A stretch of DNA of 57,504 bases from Cryomorphaceae bacterium BACL7 MAG-120322-bin74 (lineage in GTDB: Bacteria > Bacteroidota > Bacteroidia > Flavobacteriales > Schleiferiaceae): positions 1 to 57,504 of the forward strand of contig LICG01000008.1 of the NCBI GenBank assembly GCA_001438205.1. The letters run 5' to 3'. The notes beneath the pieces were generated by a model, which saw nothing but the letters and a program-made list of their open reading frames with translations, made no database searches and was not told the DNA's origin. The number at the start of each line of letters is the position of its first letter. Positions within the stretch are counted from its first letter, which is position 1. Position numbers and translations under genes: made by a program. This document shows, one piece after another, positions 51,593 to 57,504 of this stretch.

Positions 51593-53764
51593 GTGCTATC
51601 CCCTTCTAAGAGTAAGGAGCTTCTCAAATCATTCTTCGGCTTTGATGACTTCAAAGGCAATCAAGCAGATGCGGTCGCTTCCATCCTTGGTGGAATTGAC
51701 ACGTTTGTCATGATGCCTACTGGCGGCGGAAAATCGCTCTGCTATCAATTGCCTGCATTGCAGATGGAGGGTTTGGCCATTATCGTCTCGCCCCTGATTG
51801 CCTTAATGAAGAATCAGGTAGATGCCATCCGAAGTTTTGCAGAACAGGACGGGATAGCCCATGTATGGAACTCCTCGCTCACCAAACGAGAGATGGTCCA
51901 AGTAAGGCAGGATTTGAGCTCAGGACATACCAAACTGCTTTACATGGCGCCTGAGTCACTAAACAAGGCGGACAATATTGCCTTTTTAAAGGAGCTTCCA
52001 GTGTCTTTTTACGCTATTGACGAAGCGCATTGTATTTCAGAGTGGGGGCACGACTTTAGACCTGAGTACCGTCAACTCAGAAATGCCATCAACGCTATCC
52101 AGCGCAAACCTATTTTAGCCCTTACGGCCACCGCTACGCCCAAAGTGATGTTCGACATCATGAAAAATTTGGACATGCAGGAGGCCGCTATCTATACAGC
52201 ATCCTTCAATCGTCCCAATCTATTCTATTCTGTTCAGCCAAAAAACAACGTAGAAAAGGATATGATTCGCTTGCTCAGAGAACATGAAGGCAAGTCCGCC
52301 ATTGTGTATTGCCTAAGCCGTCAAAAGGTAGAAGAGACATCTCAATTGCTCCAGTTAAATGGTATTTCTTCTTTACCCTATCATGCCGGTTTAGATTCGG
52401 GGACCCGCGCACGTCATCAGGACGCTTTTCTGAATGAAGAGGTAGATGTCATTGTTGCCACCATTGCTTTTGGGATGGGGATTGACAAACCTAATGTTCG
52501 ACTTGTTATCCACCACGATATTCCTAAATCCCTTGAAAGCTATTATCAAGAAACAGGGAGAGCAGGACGTGATGGCGGTGAAGGAATCTGCGTCACATAC
52601 TACAGCGAAAAGGATATAGACAAGCTGGACAAGTTCTTAGCACGCAAACCTGTTGCGGAACAAGAAATTGGCAGACAGCTTTTGCAGGAGGCACGAGGGT
52701 ATGCCCTCACCCCTACCTGCCGCCGACAATACCTGTTGCACTATTTCGGAGAAGAATATCCTGAGAAATCATGCGGCGCCTGCGACAATTGCCAAGGCAA
52801 TCCTACAGATTATGAAGCAACAGAACAGGCAAGACTCATCCTTGAGACGGTTTTGGCAGGCAAGGACAACTTCCGAAGCCAACAAGTCGTCAATACGCTC
52901 ATTGGCCATGAAACAGCTGTTCTAAAAACGTTCGGTGCAAGTAATCTTACCCAATGGGGTGAAGGAAAGGAGAAATCAAATGGGTACTGGACCGATTTAT
53001 TGCGGCAAATGATTCTTAAGAATCTCATCACCAGGGATATTGAACGCTATGGCATTTTAAAAGTGACCGACGCAGGGCTGACCATGCGCACAAGTGGCCA
53101 ATTTTATGCCCGGACGTACCGTCTAATGCAAGATGATGAAATAGATCTTGGTGCAGCAAAGAGAGGTGCGGTCTTAGATCCAGCCTTATTTGCGCAATTA
53201 AAAGGGTTGAATCGTCAACTTGCAAAGCAGCGCAACATTCCGCCTTATGCGCTCTTTTCAGAAGCGGCACTGCAAGAAATGGCGACGAGCTACCCTATCC
53301 ATGTGGATGAATTGAAATTAATTCCAGGGGTAGGCGAAGCAAAAGCGAGCCGCTTTGGCGCAGATATGATTAAGCTCATTTCATCCCATGTCAAAGCCCA
53401 TAATATTGAGCGACTAGATGATTTTACCATTCGCTCTGCTGGTCAAAAAGGTTCTCTAAAGGTTTTTGTTATCCAGTCGACCGACCGTCGAATGACGTTA
53501 GAGGAAACTGCAAAGGCAAAAAATATTTCTGAAGAGGATCTTTTACATGAAATGGAACTCATCGTGCAAAGTGGAACGCGTATTTCTATTGACTACATTC
53601 TTGAAGACCAATTAGATGAAGACTCCATTGAGGAAATAATGGATTATTTCAGTGAAGAGTCTGAATCCGGCAGTATTGAAGAGGCTGCCAAAGATTTTGA
53701 TGGCGCTTATTCAGAAGAAGAACTAAGACTGGTGCGCCTCAAATTCTTGTGCAGCATAGTATGA
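51593..53764 (+). CDS. recQ: ATP-dependent DNA helicase RecQ
   Basis: 3'-5' superfamily 2 DNA helicase for recombination repair, about 723 residues. The helicase core has VMMPTGGGKSLCYQLPAL, the Walker B YAIDEAHCISEWGHDFRPEY, TATATPKV and QETGRAGRDG. The zinc-binding element is CRRQYLLHYFGEEYPEKSCG with CDNC. A winged-helix RQC domain and an HRDC domain (LFAQLKGLNRQLAKQRNIPPYALFS) follow, then a C-terminal helical extension common in Bacteroidota. The start is uncertain: GTG at 51593 gives the usual short lead-in to FFGFDDF, while in-frame ATG codons at 51533 and 51536 would overlap the divergent tatC start. Confidence 0.95.
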   Translation: MLSPSKSKELLKSFFGFDDFKGNQADAVASILGGIDTFVMMPTGGGKSLCYQLPALQMEGLAIIVSPLIALMKNQVDAIRSFAEQDGIAHVWNSSLTKREMVQVRQDLSSGHTKLLYMAPESLNKADNIAFLKELPVSFYAIDEAHCISEWGHDFRPEYRQLRNAINAIQRKPILALTATATPKVMFDIMKNLDMQEAAIYTASFNRPNLFYSVQPKNNVEKDMIRLLREHEGKSAIVYCLSRQKVEETSQLLQLNGISSLPYHAGLDSGTRARHQDAFLNEEVDVIVATIAFGMGIDKPNVRLVIHHDIPKSLESYYQETGRAGRDGGEGICVTYYSEKDIDKLDKFLARKPVAEQEIGRQLLQEARGYALTPTCRRQYLLHYFGEEYPEKSCGACDNCQGNPTDYEATEQARLILETVLAGKDNFRSQQVVNTLIGHETAVLKTFGASNLTQWGEGKEKSNGYWTDLLRQMILKNLITRDIERYGILKVTDAGLTMRTSGQFYARTYRLMQDDEIDLGAAKRGAVLDPALFAQLKGLNRQLAKQRNIPPYALFSEAALQEMATSYPIHVDELKLIPGVGEAKASRFGADMIKLISSHVKAHNIERLDDFTIRSAGQKGSLKVFVIQSTDRRMTLEETAKAKNISEEDLLHEMELIVQSGTRISIDYILEDQLDEDSIEEIMDYFSEESESGSIEEAAKDFDGAYSEEELRLVRLKFLCSIV

Positions 53765-53972
53765 GCCCCGCGCCAGGCGGATAAGTCAATTTTGAATAAA
53801 ATAGACATTCTCTTCTACCAACCCTGAGGGTTTTAACACGGTCATCGTGAGCGAATAGGCGAGAATTTCTTGTAATTTTTCTGGGCGGATAGTGGGGCTG
53901 AGCGATGAGTCTGGTGTACAATGCGACATAGGCAATAAATAGAATTAACCCTATAACGCCAGAAAAAGTCAC
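53739..53972 (-). CDS. Possible small membrane protein downstream of sigma factor
   Basis: A doubtful 77-residue frame starting with GTG 13 bases after the ECF sigma factor stop. The first 25 residues (MTFSGVIGLILFIAYVALYTR) would form one transmembrane helix, and the rest is basic and without a recognisable pattern. It overlaps the recQ end on the other strand by 26 bases. If real it could be a membrane-bound partner of the sigma factor, but the tail does not look like an anti-sigma factor. The 221-base gap between recQ and the sigma factor otherwise holds nothing I can name. Confidence 0.22.
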   Translation of the reverse strand: MTFSGVIGLILFIAYVALYTRLIAQPHYPPRKITRNSRLFAHDDRVKTLRVGRRECLFYSKLTYPPGAGLILCCTRI

Positions 53973-53985
53973 AAAGTATGGATCC

Positions 53986-54555
53986 CTAAATCTCTACCCC
54001 CAGAAGCTTTCTAAGGTTGACTAAGGCATACCGCATTCTACCCAGTGCAGTGTTGATTCCCACACCTGTTTCTTCGGCTATTTCTTTAAAGCTCAAACCC
54101 GCATAAATGCGCAAAAAAACTACTTCTCTTTGTTCATCAGGGAGGTGTTTTATGGCCAATTTCACATCCGCATGCCATTGCTGACGTAGTGCATTCTCCT
54201 CCGCATTTAGATGTTCGTCGCACATACCTAGGACAGCATCGCCACAGCGCTCCATTGAAATCTCTTTAGACCGTTTTTCCCGGCGAAAATGATCAAAGCA
54301 AAGATTGCTCGCCACCCGATGAATAAAGGCAGCAAATTTGCCCTCTTCCTTATACTCGCCCGCTTTTACCACGTTAATGAACTTGATCCACACCATTTGG
54401 TGCACATCTTGCGCAACATCTTCATCTTGCACTTTGGCTTGAATTTTACCTAAAAGCTGTGGGGAATGCCGCAGCACGAGGCGCTGCAATGCATTTTCGT
54501 TTCCTTTTGCATAGAGAGATACCAATTCGGCATCCGAAATCCTTACGGTCGTCAT
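53986..54555 (-). CDS. ECF-type RNA polymerase sigma factor
   Basis: Sigma-70 family ECF factor of 189 residues. Region 2 is seen in DVAQDVHQMVWIKF and FAAFIHRVASNLCFDHFRREKR. Region 4 is LPDEQREVVFLRIYAGLSFKEIAEETGVGINTALGRMRYAL, read as consecutive segments of the DNA-binding helix-turn-helix. No clear anti-sigma gene is adjacent, only a doubtful small frame downstream. It is divergent from uvrA, 120 bases away. The upstream region lacks a TAnnTTTG box, so control may be separate or autogenous. Confidence 0.93.
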   Translation of the reverse strand: MTTVRISDAELVSLYAKGNENALQRLVLRHSPQLLGKIQAKVQDEDVAQDVHQMVWIKFINVVKAGEYKEEGKFAAFIHRVASNLCFDHFRREKRSKEISMERCGDAVLGMCDEHLNAEENALRQQWHADVKLAIKHLPDEQREVVFLRIYAGLSFKEIAEETGVGINTALGRMRYALVNLRKLLGVEI

Positions 54556-54654
54556 TGTCCAATAATTTTAGAAATGGAGTAAGGATTATGGCAATAGGCG
54601 CTAAATTTTTAGAATTATTCACGAATCTAACATTTTTCCCTCAACTACAAAGGG

Positions 54655-54662
54655 TATTTTTG
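54655..54662 (+). promoter_or_regulatory. TAnnTTTG -7 box, uvrA
   Basis: TATTTTTG lies 13 bases before the uvrA ATG at 54676, implying a leader of about ten bases. Confidence 0.55.
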
Positions 54663-54675
54663 CGTTTTCCCTATC

Positions 54676-57429
54676 ATGGCACATTCAGAAATCCGCATTG
54701 AAGGCGCGCGCGTCAACAACCTCAAGAACCTATCCGTGGCCTTTCCTCATGGCCATTTGGTCGTCATTACAGGGGTGAGTGGCAGTGGAAAGTCTTCCCT
54801 TGCCTTTGACACCCTCTATGCAGAAGGGCAGCGGCGCTATGTAGAATCCCTGTCTTCTTATGCGCGCCAGTTCTTGGGGAAATTAAATAAGCCCGAAGTG
54901 GATGACATCAAGGGGCTCGCGCCAGCGATTGCCATCCAGCAGAAGGTCATATCGAGAAACCCTAGGTCTACCGTTGGCACGGTCACGGAAATACATGACT
55001 ACATCAAAGTACTTTTTGCACGTGTTGGCAAAACGTACTCCCCTACTACCGGCAATGAAGTAAAACGCCATCAGGTGATCGATGCTTTGAATGCACTCAA
55101 TACAAAAAAAGACAGTAGCAGAGCGCTGATCCTATGCCCTGTGGACTTCAAAGACCGCACCGCACCGGAGATGGTCAAATTGCTCTCCCAACAAGGGTAT
55201 GCGCGCATTCTACTGAACCAAGAGGAGCTACTTCGGCTTGAAGACTGCCCACCCAAGACGATAGCATTTGAATTGGTCGTCGACAGAGTGGCTGGTGGAA
55301 CAAGGGGCGAAGATGACACTGCACGTGCCACGGACTCTATCCAAACTGCCTTTTTTGAAGGTCGTGGCACCTGTATTTTACAGTGGGAAGATGGCCGACG
55401 TGAGGTGTTTTCCAATCGTTTTTCTGACGGCACTGTAGAGTTTGAAGAACCCAGCCCTGCGTTATTCTCTTTTAATACGCCACAAGGCGCTTGCCCTACG
55501 TGCGAAGGTTTTGGTTCTGTGTTAGGCATTGACCCGGACCTGGTTATACCCAATCCAAAGCTGAGTATTTATGAAGATGCCATCGCACCATGGAAAAGTG
55601 AACGCCTAAGTGAATGGAAAGATCAACTCGTTTTAGGCGCTGAAGCAGCAGGACTGCCCATTCACGCCCCTGTTGCAAAACTAACACTAGAACAAAGCAA
55701 AATGCTCTGGGAGGGCTGTCCCCACTTTGAAGGAATAGACACCTTCTTTAAGTATGTAGAAAGTAAAGCCTACAAAATCCAATACCGTGTCTTACAGGCT
55801 CGGTACCGTGGAAAGACCCTGTGCCACGATTGCCATGGCAGCCGATTACGGAAAGAAACGGACTATGTCAAAATTGCCGGAATTTCTTTGGGTGAAATGG
55901 CCCGTTGGTCGATACGCGATGCAAGACAATGGTTTGATCAACTCGTATTACCCGGTCAAGATGCACAGATAGGTGAACGATTGCTTACGGAAATCCGAAG
56001 GCGCCTTGAGGTCTTGGAGCGTGTAGGCCTGCACTACCTTACATTAGACAGGTCAGCTGCAACATTGAGTGGAGGTGAATCACAACGCATTCATCTCGCG
56101 ACGAGCTTAGGCGCCAGCTTAGTAGGCTCGGTGTATATTCTCGATGAGCCTAGTATTGGCCTCCATGCAAAAGATGCAGATGATCTGCTTTCTGTCTTGA
56201 TTGCGTTAAGAGACCAAGGCAATACGGTTGTGGTTGTGGAACACGATGCTTTGTTTATGCGCGCTGCCGACACCTTAATAGACATTGGCCCCGGCGCTGG
56301 CCGACACGGCGGAGAAGTTGTCTATGTTGGGCCCGGTAAGGATATCGCAAAAACTTCCTCCCTCACTGCTGACTATCTTACAGGGAAGCGCTTTATCTCT
56401 AGGGACATAGAAGACCTTCAAGGTGCTAAATGGATCCATTTGAAAGGGGGGCGACTCAATAATTTGCAGTCCGTAGACATTTCTATCCCCCTACAGCGTT
56501 TCACTACCGTCTGCGGGGTGAGTGGCAGTGGTAAAACATCTTTAATTCGCAACATCTTAGTCCCAGCATTGCAGAAGAACCTGGGGGAATACAGCCTAAA
56601 GGGGGGCTATTACGACAGCCTAGAGGGGGACCTTCGGCAGATCCGAGCTGTTGAAGTAGTCGATCAAAATCCCATTGGAAAATCATCGAGGTCTAATCCT
56701 GTTACATACCTGAAGGCCTACGATGATATTCGCGCATTATTTGCCCATCAGAAGAACGCACAATTGCGCGGTTTTCAAGCCAAACATTTTTCGTTTAACA
56801 CGGATGGTGGTCGATGTGATGTTTGTAAAGGGGATGGATATGTTACGGTTGAAATGCAATTCATGGCAGACGTCCATTTGGTCTGCGAGCAATGCAACGG
56901 GAAGCGATTCCAAGAGGACGTGCTAGAAGTAGAAGTTCACGGCAAGAATATTTCAGACATTCTCACCATGACCATTGAAGAAGCGATCCAATTTTTTACC
57001 GATATAAACCAAGTGAAAATTGCAAAAAAAATCCAACCTCTGATGGATGTCGGACTAGGCTATGTTCATTTAGGTCAATCGAGTAGTTCACTTTCGGGAG
57101 GAGAAGGTCAACGGGTTAAGTTGGCTTCATTCCTTGCAAAAGGGCAAGCAGCGGATCCTGTTTTCTTTGTATTCGATGAACCTACTACGGGCTTACACTT
57201 TGATGACGTTCAAAAGCTTCTAAATGCATTTAATGCACTCATTGCATTAGGTCATACTGTGCTAGTGATTGAGCACCAGACAGATGTCATTTCTTGTGCA
57301 GATTGGGTAATTGAATTAGGTCCTGGAGGGGGATCTGAGGGAGGGCATATCGTCTACCAAGGCATATCAAATGAAATTTTTTCCGCCGATCAATCAGAAA
57401 CAGCGCATTATTTAACTAAATGGACGTAG
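54676..57429 (+). CDS. uvrA: Excinuclease ABC subunit A
   Basis: Damage-recognition ATPase of nucleotide excision repair, 917 residues. The first ATPase domain has VITGVSGSGKSSLAFDTLYA and YVESLSSYARQFLG. Zinc modules follow in GACPTCEGFGSV with CHDCHGSRL, and in CDVCKGDGYVTVEMQF with CEQCNGKRF. ABC signatures are LSGGESQRIHLATSL and LSGGEGQRVKLASFL, and the second Walker A is VCGVSGSGKTSLIRN. It is somewhat shorter than the usual 940 residues, but no module is missing. The stop at 57429 is inside the window. uvrB and uvrC are elsewhere. Confidence 0.97.
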   Translation: MAHSEIRIEGARVNNLKNLSVAFPHGHLVVITGVSGSGKSSLAFDTLYAEGQRRYVESLSSYARQFLGKLNKPEVDDIKGLAPAIAIQQKVISRNPRSTVGTVTEIHDYIKVLFARVGKTYSPTTGNEVKRHQVIDALNALNTKKDSSRALILCPVDFKDRTAPEMVKLLSQQGYARILLNQEELLRLEDCPPKTIAFELVVDRVAGGTRGEDDTARATDSIQTAFFEGRGTCILQWEDGRREVFSNRFSDGTVEFEEPSPALFSFNTPQGACPTCEGFGSVLGIDPDLVIPNPKLSIYEDAIAPWKSERLSEWKDQLVLGAEAAGLPIHAPVAKLTLEQSKMLWEGCPHFEGIDTFFKYVESKAYKIQYRVLQARYRGKTLCHDCHGSRLRKETDYVKIAGISLGEMARWSIRDARQWFDQLVLPGQDAQIGERLLTEIRRRLEVLERVGLHYLTLDRSAATLSGGESQRIHLATSLGASLVGSVYILDEPSIGLHAKDADDLLSVLIALRDQGNTVVVVEHDALFMRAADTLIDIGPGAGRHGGEVVYVGPGKDIAKTSSLTADYLTGKRFISRDIEDLQGAKWIHLKGGRLNNLQSVDISIPLQRFTTVCGVSGSGKTSLIRNILVPALQKNLGEYSLKGGYYDSLEGDLRQIRAVEVVDQNPIGKSSRSNPVTYLKAYDDIRALFAHQKNAQLRGFQAKHFSFNTDGGRCDVCKGDGYVTVEMQFMADVHLVCEQCNGKRFQEDVLEVEVHGKNISDILTMTIEEAIQFFTDINQVKIAKKIQPLMDVGLGYVHLGQSSSSLSGGEGQRVKLASFLAKGQAADPVFFVFDEPTTGLHFDDVQKLLNAFNALIALGHTVLVIEHQTDVISCADWVIELGPGGGSEGGHIVYQGISNEIFSADQSETAHYLTKWT

Positions 57430-57452
57430 GCCTAAACCTTTTCGTAAAAATA

Positions 57453-57486
57453 TTTGTTAAAAAAAACACACTTGTTTATACATTTG
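57453..57486 (+). promoter_or_regulatory. Probable promoter of the next gene off the right edge
   Basis: TTTG at 57453-57456 and TACATTTG at 57479-57486 resemble -33 and -7 elements with a 22-base spacer, slightly long. They point rightward into sequence beyond the window. The remaining 75 bases after uvrA hold no coding frame I can support. Confidence 0.4.
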
Positions 57487-57504
57487 AAGTAATCTAAGTC
57501 ACAA

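Noticed and set aside
55071-55553. 160-codon frame antisense to uvrA
   Set aside because: It falls inside the conserved UvrA insertion region and shows no family motif.
1-57504. tRNA, rRNA, riboswitch, CRISPR or phage genes
   Set aside because: No cloverleaf-like segment, rRNA stretch, regular short repeats, or phage/integrase proteins were seen while reading both strands by eye; a covariance-model scan was not possible.

Overview
The window is a gene-dense stretch of a Bacteroidota chromosome, most likely a marine or brackish member of the Flavobacteriales or a close relative. The evidence is a type IX secretion (T9SS) sorting tail on a 1041-residue secreted protein, a T9SS plug-domain protein, DUF5606, DUF1573 and DUF4249-like proteins, several Cys-lipoproteins, a complete Na+-translocating NADH:quinone reductase operon, a YtxJ-type bacillithiol protein, and many copies of the Bacteroidota -7 promoter element TAnnTTTG with almost no Shine-Dalgarno sequences. 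GC content looks intermediate. I found no tRNA, rRNA, CRISPR array, insertion sequence, prophage or integrase; the region reads as core genome.

Layout. 1-5.9 kb: dnaK and a lipoprotein (minus), then panB, an RluA-type pseudouridine synthase, an isoaspartyl peptidase and a small membrane protein (plus). 5.9-10.7 kb (minus): lipoprotein, THUMP RNA methyltransferase, pfkA, priA. 10.7-12.7 kb (plus): TauE/SafE transporter, ZIP-like metal transporter, thiol peroxidase. 12.8-19.9 kb (minus): def, lipoprotein, DUF5606, mazG, then a tightly coupled polyphosphate group sixA-ppk1-ppx-esterase joined by ATGA overlaps. 19.9-27.6 kb (plus): ruvX, dapD, CCA-type nucleotidyltransferase, pRiA4b ORF-3-like protein; then miaA, lpxK, gatB and a lipoprotein, with one small convergent gene. 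27.7-32.2 kb (minus): T9SS cargo, lipA, ytxJ, a 42-residue lipoprotein. 32.3-35 kb (plus): ung, rmuC, rlmB. 35-37.6 kb: valS (minus). 37.7-40.7 kb (plus): DUF1573, aminotransferase, murB and a four-cysteine membrane miniprotein. 40.7-47.7 kb (minus): nqrABCDEF then apbE. 47.8-50 kb (plus): T9SS plug protein and tsaC. 50-51.5 kb (minus): tatC, lptB. 51.6-57.4 kb: recQ (plus), an ECF sigma factor (minus), uvrA (plus).

How the genes work together. Envelope energetics dominate 40-48 kb: the six Nqr subunits, ApbE that attaches FMN to NqrB and NqrC, and a tiny TM-plus-four-Cys protein that I propose is this phylum's counterpart of the NqrM maturation factor. The sixA-ppk1-ppx block handles polyphosphate, with a secreted CBM20-esterase fusion at its end. 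The remaining genes are housekeeping: translation (gatB, valS, def, miaA, tsaC, cca, rlmB), repair (ung, recQ, uvrA, priA, rmuC), cell envelope (murB, lpxK, lptB, tatC), and lipoate, lysine and pantothenate synthesis.

The most striking non-coding signal is the repeated arrangement TAnnTTTG followed 4-6 bases later by the start codon, which predicts leaderless or nearly leaderless mRNAs for about ten genes. Other unexplained structures are a terminator-like hairpin inside the start of apbE, a perfect 16-bp palindrome between two divergent promoters, and an inverted repeat just upstream of dnaK.
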